Source: Dysidea avara
Taxonomy: Eukaryota; Porifera; Demospongiae; Dictyoceratida; Dysideidae
Reading direction: 5' to 3'
DNA: 64,000 nucleotides
NCBI RefSeq assembly: GCF_963678975.1
Contig: NC_089276.1
Coordinates: forward strand, 4,923,098 to 4,987,097
This document shows, piece by piece, positions 33,072-45,289 of the stretch (position 1 is its first letter; every line of letters starts with the position of its first letter). Below the pieces are notes generated by a model that worked only from the letters and a program-made list of their open reading frames with translations, was not told where the DNA came from and ran no database searches. The translations under genes were made by a program, and so were the position numbers.

Positions 33072-36000
33072 ATGGAAATAATTGCTGCGCGTTTATTAAT
33101 GCACCTATCAATATTGAAGTTTAAAGTAAGAAGTTGATCCTCTGGTGGAACTGATCACGTAACGAAGGATGACTACAATGCTAGCTACTGCATCTAAAGA
33201 GGATGGTTGCAAACTAGCTATGTTGAGTTAGCTATGTTAGCGAATTGTCTGTTATGCAGAGAGTATCAGGCCCTGGAGAGTAGCTATAGATGTATGAAAA
33301 TAAGCCTAGCTAGCTATATTGTGGCAAGTACAGGTATAATGGATAATGGTAATGACCCGCCCGCTCACACTCTACATTCGGAATTTTCTGATCAAAAACA
33401 GAAAATCACCAAATAGTGGCTTTCTATACCTCTTCACAGTTATCTCAGTTAAGTCCTGTTTCTTAGTTACCCTCTCAATTATTTCCCTCAAGTGCACCCA
33501 GCTGATAGCTACGGGCTATGTGGGGACTATTTGCAAACCCAATTACTGGGGCAAAACCAGGCCTAATCTTCTACCGATCCCCCAGACTGCAATTTTACTA
33601 GTGATTCACCCCACATGTACTGAAGCATCACAGGAGCATGTATTCCTGATTAGTAAAGCTCGGAGCAAGGGCTCGGAGTCAATAGGCCCACTACTGGGGG
33701 AAAATTTGTACTTCTACTATATTCCACTTGAAGCCTTACATCAAAGTAAAAAAACTAGGAGTATATGGTAGCAATAGTTCATAGCTAATATCTCTATATT
33801 ATGATCTCTTGATGGTAGGCCCCAGTAGTGTTAAACTATTTCATCAATATTGTCATGTTGTTTGTGAGTCATGCACTTCAAAGTGTGGGGTAGAAGCCTG
33901 TTAAACCACACCTGCAATCATTGGATATCAACACCTTGGCCTTGGCTTTGCCTAAGCCTCAGGTTAATAACAACAATATCACTCATGGTGGGGTTTAACT
34001 ATAATGTAAATCCCCCTACTTAGCCCATACTGGGGTTATAAATGCGGATACTGTGGTGCATTATAGGAAGATATAGTTCAATGGTATAGCTATACAGCCT
34101 ATAGGGCATATTAGTAGCAGATCTAGATTTTTTATGGTAAACTTGTGCCTTTACTGTTTAAAGTGGCACACTACTAGGACAGGCCTCCAAAATAATTTTG
34201 GATATCGGGCCATCCCAGATTTGACCTTTACGGCTCATAGATATTTATTTTTGATTCCATGCCTATGGAATGTGCAGGTTGTATGGATGTGTGTTCATGC
34301 ATTCGTGCGTGTATGTGTGCGCGCCCACTCGCACACATGCACTTTCGTAACTTGATCCCAACAATAGTAAGAATTTACTTTACATATGTAGGTTGTTCTG
34401 GAGGAGGATATACACCAAAAAGTGTTGCATAGTTTTTGGGAAGGTACCCACCACTTTTGATATTAACTTAGGTCGTGTGCATGTGATCTGTATGCATGTA
34501 GCTATATAGCTATGTTGTGATCACAAGTTTTGAAAATAACATAATTATGCTGACCTTTGAGGTGTTGCAAGTATCACTGTGTGAAACATAATTACTAATG
34601 TTTGGGATTATAGACCAGTCAGTGTTCTTTGTGGGGCAACGCTTATACCCCATGTCCATAATTTAATTGGATCATGTCATCTGTGAGTCCAAATCCTCTT
34701 TTCTATGTGCTGTTGCCACATGTCGCTATGTACAACAGTACTGATAATACGTGGTCTGGTACACAAGCAGTGTTCATGATTGAAAAGTTATGTACTGTTT
34801 TTTTCTTATTTTAATAAAAAAACATGCACCTTGCTATTCTCTGAAAAGCTAATGTATCAAATGTTCACAGATATCTATCATCAGGAACTTATAAGAATGG
34901 TGTGTACATTATCTACTGTACCAAGTTTCTTTGGATGTCAATTGTGCCTAATTGGGCTTATTGGCAATTACTGTTTGCCCAGTAATAATAATAGAGGAAC
35001 CACCATAGCATTTTTCTGATTTGATACATTAGGGTAATTTGTGACTGCTTTATTGGAGTATTTCAACCTTCAAACTCAGTATTTGCTTTCAGCAATGCAG
35101 TTTAGCATGTTAGGGGCGGGGATCTATAGGGTATTGAGACCCCCCCATCAGATTGAACTTCATAATTGTAATAGATAAAAGTAATAGTTTAACCATAACC
35201 TGTGTTTTCTTACATGTACTGCACCTGATATGATGATTATGCTTTTATCAATCTTAGCAAAATGAAGCATGGTGGAGGCAGCTGTAAGAATGATACTGGT
35301 TGGTGGATGGATTTTTCAAGGTACGTAAGACAATTTATTGCATACTTATTACTTATTGAGTATGAAAATTCCTATAGGAATTGGGTAATGGAGAATCATA
35401 GAAGAACTCTTGTGAAGTTCAAATTAAATGTATGTATGTTAACTAGATATACTCACATTCCTTTGATATCTCTGTATTTGCTTTCATTGCTTCTATTATT
35501 AATATTTGTATTACTGTGCAGACATTTATGTAGAATATAGAACAAGGAAGATGATTGATCATTTTGTTTTGCACAACAAGTTTTCCTGGTTGGTTGTAGA
35601 AAAATTCTCTCTAGATCCACATTCCTCAGTTGAATTTTTAATTTGGATATAGCGAGCTCTTCCCCATTGTTGACTCTGGGTGTGTAGTACTGTGAAAGAG
35701 AGGAAGAGCACTGGATGCTTCTTTAGAAGTGCTTGCAAGGCCATTTCTTCTGCTGTTAAGCAAATTCCAGCACAAGATTGGGTCACTTTAGTGCCTCATG
35801 AGACTATGTGTTACAGAAAAGATTGCTTCAGGAACTATCCAGTAACTCTGATACCCAAGTGAATCATGTAACATCTATCCACCAAGTTTCTCCAGTTATC
35901 AGTTTAATCTACCATTCAGCGGTGCCCTCCAGTATGGCCCAGCCTGGTTTGGACTCCTTCAACAACACGCTTCTAGGACAAACTACTACAGTTGCTTCTT

Positions 36001-36445
36001 GCCAGGGATGTATTCGATGACTCATGACGCCTGTTTTTATATACATCACCGCTGCTGGGATCGCTTCACCAAATGGTGCACCTGGACACTGCTTGGTTTT
36101 GACAGTAGCTACCAGTACTCACCCTTCCCACCATGCACACAACTCATTCCCTATGTTCAACAGCTTATTCAACATAATTATAACATTGTGTGTATCCCCA
36201 TAATTATATTTAAGAGTAAATGTGTGAATTTTATAACTACATACAATACAACAAACTTATAGAACTTTGGAGGAGTTCTAGATGTTTAACGTATACTTCG
36301 GTATTGTTTTACTTTTATCATAGCTACCCAGCATTTGTTTTCATTGTCAGCCACATATATAAGCACCCAGCCGGTTCCAAATTTGTACTGCTAGCATTGG
36401 GTGAGTGAAGGATGTGACATGTAATGGTTGTGGCGCTGTGGGGGG
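33072..36445. other. Long stretch without supported genes
   Basis: Contains several open frames of 60-141 codons (the longest 33346-33771) with no recognisable domain. One copy of the CTCTATTAGAG-like motif is at 35041-35062. An isolated end resembling the 5-bp-duplication family (AGGGGCGGGGATCTATAGGG) is near 35113. A region of moderate coding appearance, 35640-36030, is open on both strands but shows no splice or domain evidence. Confidence 0.35.
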
Positions 36446-36678
36446 TGCATTGCCTGATATGTACGCACTCACCCTCGGGCGCTGTTTGCCTGATATGTAC
36501 GCACGATGCCGGGTGAGTGCGTGCATATCAGATCAGCACCCAATGCCGGGTGGGTGATGGGTGGGGCGAGTCATTATGTCATTATGGGGTGAGTCATTAT
36601 GTACGCACGGTGCCGGGTGGGTGTGTGCATATCAGATCAGCACGATGCCGGGTGAGTGCGTACATATCAGGTAATGCA
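36446..36678. mobile_element. GC-rich 233-bp palindromic element
   Basis: Outer ends TGCATTGCCTGATATGTACG and CGTACATATCAGGTAATGCA form an inverted repeat. Inside, four more GTGAGTGCGT/ACGCAC-CATATCAG blocks alternate in orientation with GATGCCGGGTG in between, so many alternative hairpins are possible. It is markedly GC-richer than its surroundings. Confidence 0.75.
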
Positions 36679-37077
36679 CGACTTACAGTGTTGCAACTAA
36701 TATGTTACACTTCAAAGTAGCTTTTTATAAAGTAGTTCTAACCCTTTCAAGTTACTTTTACAGTAGTTTTAAGTGCTAAATTCACTTTTAAACTTTTAAG
36801 TTAAATGCCTTTGATGTGGTTGAGGGTGCCTTTAATGTGATCTGGCATTTGTCCAGGATCCTCTGTGGTGGTTGAATATATCATTATTGTTACTATATCA
36901 AAGCTTCATATTAGCTCTTACTATAACACTAGTACTTACTATGTAAGGTTTTCAAAATGTATAAGAAACCTTATCACCACGAGACAGTTTTGATTGTGGG
37001 ATTCTGTTGGTCTCAATTGAGAGCCACAGGAGGCTCAATTGTAGGCCACAGGAGATCACTGAAGCCCACAATGTAAA
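36679..37077. other. No recognisable gene
   Basis: AT-rich; nothing identified. Confidence 0.35.
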
Positions 37078-37338
37078 GTGGATGTTGGTCATATAGGTTT
37101 CATATACATTTTACTACAGTATTCAATAGTAAGAAGCATTAAAGCTGTACAGTTTGTGGAATGCAGTAATGAGTTGTCAGCACACTTTGCAGTGCGACAT
37201 CTAGATGTTGCACCACATCACATTTGTAGCATAAAGAATTCCTTTGATCTGAGGTGTGAAAGTGTTACATGTCAGAAATGGAGTCATGCTAGGTGTGTTG
37301 ATGTTGATACTGATGACCTTAATAAATTATATATCTGA
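37078..37338 (+). pseudogene. Possible LINE fragment with PHD-like Cys/His cluster
   Basis: The open frame ends LRCESVTCQKWSHARCVDVD..LNKL, which resembles the C-terminal half of a PHD-type zinc finger (C-x4-C, then W-x-H-x2-C). Such fingers occur in CR1-like and related LINE proteins. It lies 360 bp upstream of a LINE reverse-transcriptase fragment on the same strand, so I read both as one degraded element. The first Cys pair is unclear. It could instead be a fragment of a host PHD gene. Confidence 0.4.
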
Positions 37339-37697
37339 CTTACTGGAAAAGTATATCTACAAACTTACGAGTTATTCATCAGGGGCTTTATTTGAAATGG
37401 ATGGAAATTGAGTGTTTGTGTTTCATCACCCACAGTGTTCTGTTTTAGTGAGACCTATACCATGTGTGCCAGGATTTCAATCATTTTATTTGCATAATGA
37501 CAATCGGGATTCAGGAAACAAACATCGAGTTCTCCCTGGCTCTTGTTTATTTGTATCCGATACTTTTATCTCATCTAGTTCTTTGTGGTGAGATTGAAAA
37601 TTCCCTAAATGTCTAAAATGTATCATGCTGTTTTATTACCTGCAGATTTCCATGCACTCATGCTCAGTGGTTATCTTAAAGATCATGGTTTGCTTCA

Positions 37698-37862
37698 CAA
37701 TCCTCAGGAGCTTACCATTGTGGACGTTCCACAGATCAAATTCTTTTGTTTGTTATAGACATTGTTACTTGTGCTCTTAATAAAGGATTTACAGTTTGTG
37801 CAGCATTTTTGGACCTCAGGAAGGCATTTGATTCTTTAGACCATACCATCCTTTTGTGTACA
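37698..37862 (+). pseudogene. LINE reverse-transcriptase fragment
   Basis: An open stretch of 55 codons reads GAYHCGRSTDQILL, then a run with NKGFTVCAAFLDLRKAFD and SLDHTILL. FLDLRKAFDSLDH is the conserved block around the first catalytic Asp of Jockey/CR1/Rex-type reverse transcriptases. No YADD box or other domain is preserved nearby. It is a dead fragment. Confidence 0.85.
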
Positions 37863-38229
37863 GTAATTCTTAAGAGTGAACTTGACACTACTTCTGTTTA
37901 TTAAAATTCTGTTTGTAAATGATACCCCATGCACTAAGAAGGATAAACCCTGATAATACAAGGAGTCAAAATTTTGAACTAAAAGTCTAGCTATCGGAAA
38001 AACATCCCAGTACTCTTAATGCACATTGAATCTCCCTTTTGCGTCACTGAATTCATTGTGCTGTAGCTGCTTTCCATTAAATCTACTTTTACAACATGCT
38101 AAAACTTTGCATAAAATTAATGCTGACTTACATCCCACAGTCATGATGTCATTCTGGCTATATATAATTACTCAAATGATTTATAAGAGAAGACATGGAC
38201 CACAACAGAACCCAAATACTGTAGATAAA
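37863..38229. other. No recognisable gene
   Basis: May include more decayed LINE sequence; no motif is readable. Confidence 0.35.
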
Positions 38230-40459
38230 CAGGAGCGGATCTAGGATTTCAGAAGGGGGGGTGCTAACATAATGGTTGGTTGCATGGCTAAGAAAAGTGA
38301 CAACCGGTGAATACAGTTAGCTAGCTATAGTGTATGAAGCACACTCAGCATGCAGAGCATGCTCTATCTAGGGGGTCTGAGGGCATGCCCCCACAGAAAA
38401 GTTTTGCAAATTTAGCCTATTCAGTATTAAAATTTGGCTATATTATTGACTGAAAAATGAAGCCAGTTTGTTTATGTGCTTGTAAAGCATTGTGAGTCAC
38501 CTAAGTGTAATAATAATGATGAAATGACACCAGTATTTCAGAACAGTTGTAATAGCTACTAGCTGTCATATAAGGGCACAGCCAGTAACTAAAAATACAT
38601 TCTTTACATAAAGAACAGGAAGGAAAAGGATGCAGCTACACATGATCAATACTTGCCATAAATTTTGTGTTTGAAATACCTTATTTTAGCAGTATAGCTA
38701 GTGTGCTTTACAGTCTCATGGCTCAAACTATAATGTCCAAACAGTAAGTTCAGTAACAATGAGGAAAGGCTTGAGAGGGAAAGTGTACACTCACCATGCA
38801 GTGTGTAGAGTACGCATAATATTATGTAGAATTTTCCAGCTAGGGGGTCTGGGGTGATGCTTCCTCTGGAAATTTTTGGAACATAGCTATCACAAGATTG
38901 AATCTGGAAGCTATTTTTGACTAAATACTCTATTGTACTGAAAGATTGTGGGGGTACAAGATGGAAGAGTTCAGTTGTAAGCAATTTTAGAAAAACAGAA
39001 CTACATGCACTTTTAGATTATAAGGCAATATATAATAGTGGATTGTCAAAGACATACACAGGATTGGACCTTAAGGTCATTGTAGAGATTTAAAATGCAC
39101 ACAAAAATAACTTCAACTTTGTAGTGTGTAGCCACAGACTGTTCTGTTACATATTTCCTGATGTGGCTGATGTAAGCATTTAACCTAATTGATAAACCTT
39201 GTTTCAATCTGACTTTTTACAACTATGTGGCCCCATCACCATATTAATTTTTACAACCAGAATCCAAAGTCACTTACATATACAACTAGGTTTTGGCCAC
39301 AACTAACCCCCTTATAATATGACAGCGTAAATGCTGTGGTATCATTTGAGCTTATAAATTTGAGCTTCAAGGGGTTTGGGAGTACAAACACTGTATGACA
39401 TTAAATTTTATTAGCTTCAATTGATGCTAGATTCAGATAATTAAATACAGCATGGAACTTTGGTACTGATAAAAATAAACACAAACGGTTCTCAGATACT
39501 ACAGCCTGGTCAAGAAAACACACTAGAAACTTCTTGAATAAAGAATTATGATGGATGTTCTATTAGAGTATTTCGATTTTTAGCAGCTTGTAGGTTAAGG
39601 GTGCTCTGTACAATTGTTACAAGGCTTCCCAAGACATAGTCTGTTTTGCACTAAAGAATTATTATGGTCACTTAATTAGTCTGAGACATGTTGACACATT
39701 TAAGTACCTGTAAATTAGGTATCCCATAGCAACAAGCGCACGCATCTCGCTATTCTACACCCTATATCACTTAAATTAGAATTACTCCGTCATTTTTAAT
39801 CCAATAGACATGAGCTACTTTAGTAATTTTGCCAAAGAAGAGCGTTTTCCAGTTTTAAATAGCAAGTTCAGGTGATGAATAACGTGGAAGTAAAGAAAAG
39901 GATTTCTGGGAGTGTCAACCCGAAAGATAAATATGTGATGCTTGAGAAGCTAAAAGACAAAAATAAAAAAGCACAATGGTTTGTGCTGTTTAGCATAGTG
40001 TATCATAAAAGTATCAAGGCTCTTGTGCGTAAACTGTAGGACTAGTTCTAGTATAAAGGGAAAAACTGCAACTCATGTTCTAAAGTAAATTTAGCAGTTG
40101 GGTTTGGACTAATCTGTGTACTAGTGTTAGCTTATATCCAGTAAAAAAGTACAGAACATTTGCTCAACCATTTGTAAGTTATAGAACAAATTAATTTTCG
40201 TGGGAAGCCATATAAGCGGACTGTACAGAGCACCCTTAAGTCTTCTCACACCGAAAGTATAATTTGAACCCCTCTTAGTAATTCTAAGTAAAGATTAGCC
40301 ATTCTCCCTTCTCTTTTCATCTTCCCATGCATACGTATAAGATGCAATTGCATCTATACTGCAACTTCTAGAAGCTTCCTAGCTTGTACATGGTAAAATT
40401 TTGGAGGGGGGGGTGCTTCAGCACCCCAAGCACCCCCCCCCCCCCTAAATCCACCCTTG
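38230..40459. mobile_element. 2.2-kb element with 5-bp duplication ATAAA
   Basis: Left end CAGGAGCGGATCTAGGATTT and right end CCTAAATCCACCCTTG, with poly-G (38255) and GGGGGGGTGC...CACCCCCCCC (40405-40445) just inside. It is flanked by ATAAA at 38225-38229 and 40460-40464. It shares CTAGGGGGTCTGAGGGCATG with the outer element near 21120-21140 (reverse). A 112-codon frame on the minus strand (38646-38984) has no known domain. The motif CTATTAGAG lies at 39553-39578. It abuts the 3' side of the sulfatase gene. Confidence 0.7.
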
Positions 40460-40576
40460 ATAAAAACTTTATGTAATCATGAATAAATTGCACACTTACT
40501 TAATGTACAAGAAAAATCATATGCTTATGTAGTATACAGACTCATTTGTGTGATCTGTTTAGAAATTATCATATAG

Positions 40577-42310
40577 CTAAATATTATCAAGGCAGCCAAC
40601 TCTTGCAACACTGTTCATCACAGAAAGTCTCCACTCTTCAACTTCACCCAGCAGCTTTTCACAGAGGGCAGGGTATTGATCTTTTAAATCCTTAGTTTCT
40701 CCAATATCATGTAGCAAGTCATACAACTGATGATGATGTACTTTTCCATTCTCATAGCCAGCAATCAGCTTGTACTGGTCTCCACTAACAGCAATGTCAT
40801 ATTGTCCACTAAAATCACCATTGACATTAAAAGCCCAAAATATGGAGTGGTTTCTGTGTGACACCTTCCCTTGTAACAATGGAAGGATAGAGATCCCATC
40901 TAGTGGCTGATCATCACTAGGCTTCACACCAAGTATATCATACACAGTTGGTAAAAAGTCATTAGTTACAACTGGAAACCAAGATACTCTATTTCGCTCG
41001 ATAAAGTTTGGCCATTCTATTATCCCTGGAACACGGATACCTCCTTCATATAATTGTAATTTGCGTCCACGTAGACCGTTAGTTACCCCTGGGGTGTTGA
41101 TCTCTGGTCCATTGTCACTGGTGAACCACAGGACTGTGTTATCTCTGATCCCTAAATCTTTTAAGAGCTGACGTATATTTCCTACAACATCATCCATAGC
41201 AGAGATGGTACCATAATAGTCTACTTGCTCTAAATTATATTTCTGATTTAAATAAATACTTTCATAGTGTTCTGTTGCAACAAATGGTTGATGTACAGCA
41301 TGAAAAGGAAGGTAAAGGAAAAATGGTTTTTTAAGATTGACTTGTTCTTTGATGAACTTTTTTCCTAGCGACCAAATAAACTGTGAGTCGTCACCAGAAG
41401 TGGGATCAGGCCAGGGCTCAATGCCAGTTGAACCATTGGTATAATAGTTTAAGCATGGGAAAGGACGTGTTTGGTGACCCATTCGGCACTCAGCATTCTC
41501 AAAACAGCCACAGTTAAAAGTGCAAGTTGGTCCTGATCTTTCAGTAGCCTGCCACTGATCAAAACCATGTTGTCCAGGGTGAGACACTGGCCACAATTTA
41601 CTTCCACTATTCACTTTTTTAAAATCACCCATATGCCATTTTCCAAATAAAGCAGTAGCATACCCAGCTCTACGCATTACATCAGCTACTGAAATTTCTG
41701 ATAATGGTAAAGGCATTGTTTCAGGCTTGACAAAGTCATGCTGATATAATCCTGCATTTGCACTCCACAAACAGTACCGATTATGGTTTCTTCCTGTTAA
41801 CACAGTTCCTCTGGTAGGAGAACACACAGGAGCACCACTGTAGTGTCGCTGTAAGAGTATAGAGTTAGGAGATTTTGCCATGTTGTTCAAGTTAGGAGTC
41901 ATAGGACTTCCATTGTTATATTGCACATCACCCCATCCTACATCATCTGCCATTGCAAAAATGATATTAGGCATCATGTGTGTAACATTTGCAGTGTCTT
42001 CTCTTAATCTCTTTTCTTCTTCTCTTACATAATGATTCTGATTGATCGAATTTACTTGATCCTGATGGACTGAATTAACATTACCTTTGTTCTGCTTGAT
42101 TTGATCCAAATCTATATGGCCTTCATCAACCTGACCACATGTACCCGAATCAATTTGATTACATGTAATTGTATTAGTTTGATCTGGAACTAAAGGAAAA
42201 GGTAGTGAAAGTTCTCCATGTGACAATGATGACCAGTATGCACCCGATAACAACAGCACAACCAACACAATCAATGGAATGTAGTAGACAGGTTGTTTTG
42301 TTTTGCACAT
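40577..42310 (-). CDS. Membrane-anchored sulfatase (formylglycine-dependent, arylsulfatase family)
   Basis: Intact, single-exon frame of 577 residues. It should hydrolyse a sulfate ester, probably on a sulfated glycan or lipid, in the secretory path, a lysosome-like compartment or outside the cell. Residues 8-24 form one hydrophobic segment after a short basic N-terminus: a signal anchor or signal peptide. A polar, Asn/Gln/Asp-rich linker follows (about 41-105). The catalytic domain starts PNIIFAMADD: DD 122-123 bind metal; CSPTRG at 163 carries Cys163, converted to formylglycine in this family; GKWHMGD supplies K224 and H226; FHAVH gives H337; SDNGPE gives D399-N400; and GRKLQL gives K417. 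All the catalytic positions I can check are present. Human arylsulfatases are about 500-590 residues, so it is full length. A possible acceptor TGTTTAG lies just before the ATG, so a 5' UTR intron is possible. Substrate is unknown; A, B and G subtypes cannot be told apart by eye. Confidence 0.93.
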   Translation of the reverse strand: MCKTKQPVYYIPLIVLVVLLLSGAYWSSLSHGELSLPFPLVPDQTNTITCNQIDSGTCGQVDEGHIDLDQIKQNKGNVNSVHQDQVNSINQNHYVREEEKRLREDTANVTHMMPNIIFAMADDVGWGDVQYNNGSPMTPNLNNMAKSPNSILLQRHYSGAPVCSPTRGTVLTGRNHNRYCLWSANAGLYQHDFVKPETMPLPLSEISVADVMRRAGYATALFGKWHMGDFKKVNSGSKLWPVSHPGQHGFDQWQATERSGPTCTFNCGCFENAECRMGHQTRPFPCLNYYTNGSTGIEPWPDPTSGDDSQFIWSLGKKFIKEQVNLKKPFFLYLPFHAVHQPFVATEHYESIYLNQKYNLEQVDYYGTISAMDDVVGNIRQLLKDLGIRDNTVLWFTSDNGPEINTPGVTNGLRGRKLQLYEGGIRVPGIIEWPNFIERNRVSWFPVVTNDFLPTVYDILGVKPSDDQPLDGISILPLLQGKVSHRNHSIFWAFNVNGDFSGQYDIAVSGDQYKLIAGYENGKVHHHQLYDLLHDIGETKDLKDQYPALCEKLLGEVEEWRLSVMNSVARVGCLDNI

Positions 42311-43219
42311 TATCTTACCTAAACATATTGAATAAAAAACTAAATAAAAAGTAATGAAATAAGAAAGGTTGCTTACACCACTAGTATATGTGCACCCTAT
42401 GATCCCTAATTGAACTCAAAATTTATACTTGTAGAATGTGTAAACTTTCATATAAAGTACTACAATAAGTCCCTAGTGTCTGTAGCTAGTACCGCATTTA
42501 CTTGGCTAAATGCTGTGGAATTTATCAAGAAATCAATGTGGCAAATATTCAAACTACTGACTGACCACTACTTGATACTCGTTTATGCCCATAATTTTAA
42601 AATCAATTGTGGCACTGCTCAAGTGCAGCTACCATTGAACATGTGGCATTTAACCAAGTAAACACGGTAATAAAGTGCACCTTGTGTGAATGTGACACTG
42701 GAATGACTGATAGTAGAACCGTTGGTGTTACCATAGAAACTGGCTACACATATGTTTGCAACTGTAGTACAATCATCAGGCTTATAAATTGAAATTTCCA
42801 GCAGATAGTTCAATAGTCATGCCTTCTGCATTGTTGGTAACACTCACAAGTAACAGTTGATTAGCTGTATAAACTGTTCATTACTCAGTTATTATTCTCC
42901 AGTTCCAACCAATACGTGAGTTCTAAAATTGCATAAAATTAGTATTGCTACCAACTGTTAGCCACGAATGGCTCCCTAACAACCTATATACAGTATTCCA
43001 GGCTGTGCAATATTTGAAACATTCTCTCTCTGGATTCATACGGTAAATCAGTAAAAGCACTACGTGTACTTATGCACTATAAAAAAATATACCAAATAAG
43101 TGTGGTCTCTTGGTAATACTTAACGCTATATTTTCGCATTGTGCTTGGCACAGTACTTTAACCAGTATTAATTCTTCATTATTTTGACTATATTGCTAAA
43201 CATTTAAAAATGACAGTAT
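42311..43219. other. 5' flank of the sulfatase gene
   Basis: Should contain its promoter. No TATA box stands out. Positions 42485-42500 (ACCGCATTTACTTGGCTAAA) resemble the end of the element at 54356-56074, so a fragment of that family may be present. Confidence 0.35.
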
Positions 43220-43456
43220 GTGACCGGATTTGCGAAAAGGGGCCTTCCACACATATCCAATTCTATGATCTTGAAAGATCATAACTTTGTGTTCAAAAAC
43301 GCTACAAAGCTGAATTTTTCCCCATCTATTAACCCATAGTGGTGCTCACTACCTTCCAAAGTTCAAGGCTATACTTTTTTCTAATCTGAAATTATGAAAT
43401 GTCAAAGTTCATAAATTGGATGTGTGTGGAAGACCCCTTTTTGCAAATCTGGTCAC
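43220..43456. mobile_element. MITE family G, copy 3
   Basis: 237 bp with ends GTGACCGGATTTGCGAAAAG and TTGCAAATCTGGTCAC, flanked by CAGTAT and ATACTG. The interior differs from copies 1 and 2 apart from an AAAGTTCA-type block, so only the ends are well conserved. Confidence 0.85.
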
Positions 43457-44239
43457 ATATACTGAATACTAGCTAACTAGTATTACATGCTTTAAAAGAT
43501 ACATACAGCTTCTAAGTGTAAAACAACAAACACATCTCAAGAAATTAAACTACATAACTGGTTTGGAACTACAACATATATTACATACAAACTCTAGATG
43601 TGCTAAACAGTTTTGCCACATCATAATGAGTGCACAGGAACATTTTTTAGCTTGGTACAGCAAATAGTTTAAGTATAAGAACAAGTTGATGTTGTGCTAC
43701 TTCTAAATACCAGACGTCCATGCAATTAATACTACATCCCAATTAATCAGCCATGTATATAATTTAGTTTATATTCATGCTATACTTATTATTAATTCAG
43801 CTAGATAATTAGAAATTGCAAATACTGTAATTTAGCGTATTTCATAATTCATGAATTATTTTGTAATTCGGTAATTACGTTGCTATGCACTGCTTAGGAA
43901 GCGTAACTATAACAAACCACTTTAAACCGCAACTTTAAACCACAAATTACACACAGAAGTATCTTCTCAACTGTTTTATAATGTGTCTATATTGTTTTCT
44001 CATGCGAATTGTATAGAGAAAGCCTTGAGGCTGCCCTTTATTTTAGTTCGCATAAGTACGGGTAATGCCCCCTTTCAACCAGAAGGATATGATACCTCTG
44101 GTAGCCTAAGAGGCCTTCAGTGTTGTTTAAAAGTTGTTAAACATCTATAAAACTGAAAGGGAAGACTGTTCAAGAAGTATAAGAAGACTCACCATATCCC
44201 CGCCCAGAAGAAACCACCTCAGAGCAAAGTTTATATGTG
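43457..44239. other. No recognisable gene
   Basis: AT-rich; includes AAACCACTTTAAACCGCAAC near 43914, similar in style to 49460-49600. Nothing coding was seen. Confidence 0.35.
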
Positions 44240-44530
<291 letters not shown>

Positions 44531-45226
44531 GGTAGTTGGAAAAGGAGGATACGGTCGGACACGGACGCGGACACGGACACAGACATTTTCAAAAAGGACT
44601 TTTACATTTATATAACAGTTATTTTTCATACCTAACGCTGTTTTTACAGTAGTCTTCACCGCCAGACCCAGGCGTCGATCTTTTCATAGCGCTTATCCAT
44701 TCATAAGTGCACGTGCGAAGGACTATACCAGCACTCCACAGCATGCCAAAGATCATAATGGTGTTGTACACATGTTCTAAAGTCTAATACAGAGTTATAT
44801 AGTTGTAGAGATTAGCTTGTATGCCCCATGCAACTTAGCTTAGCAGGCCAAATCCACAATCTTACGCCTTTTAGTATAAGGCGCAGGCGCTTATACCAAG
44901 TGTTGAGGATTTCAAGGACCTGGCCTACGAGATTAAGTTGGGACATGCTAGATTAATCTCTGTGACTCTGAATTAGATTTCTAGAGCACGTATACAACAC
45001 TATAATGGTCTTTAGAGTGCTAGTCTATCCTTCGCACGTGCGCTTATAAATGGATAAGCGCTATGAAAAGATCGACGCCTGGGTCTGGAGGCGAAGACTA
45101 CTGTAAAAACGGCGTTAGGTATGAAAAATAACTGTTATATAATGTAAAAGTCCTTTTTGAAAATGTCTGTGTCCGTGTCCGCGTCCGTGTCCGACCGTAT
45201 CCGCCTTTTCCAACTACCCGGCAGGC
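44531..45226. mobile_element. Large hairpin element, about 700 bp
   Basis: The outer 190 bp of each arm is nearly perfect: GTAGTTGGAAAAGGAGGATA on the left and the inverse ending TTTTCCAACTAC on the right, including the GGACACGGAC / GTCCGTGTCC stretch and GGATAAGCGCTATGAAAAG. The inner 130 bp is a weaker inverted match (ATAATGGTGTTGTACACATG against ATACAACACTATAATGG). The centre is near 44880. No open frame is present. Arm similarity falls sharply towards the middle. Confidence 0.85.
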
Positions 45227-45289
45227 AGGCAGGCAGGCAGGCAAGCAGGCAGGCAGCTAGGGAGGCAGGCAGGCAGGCACACACACAGA

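Noticed and set aside
33346..33771. 141-codon frame
   Set aside because: No known domain, no splice context, and its start lies in a fragment of a Harbinger-type element end.
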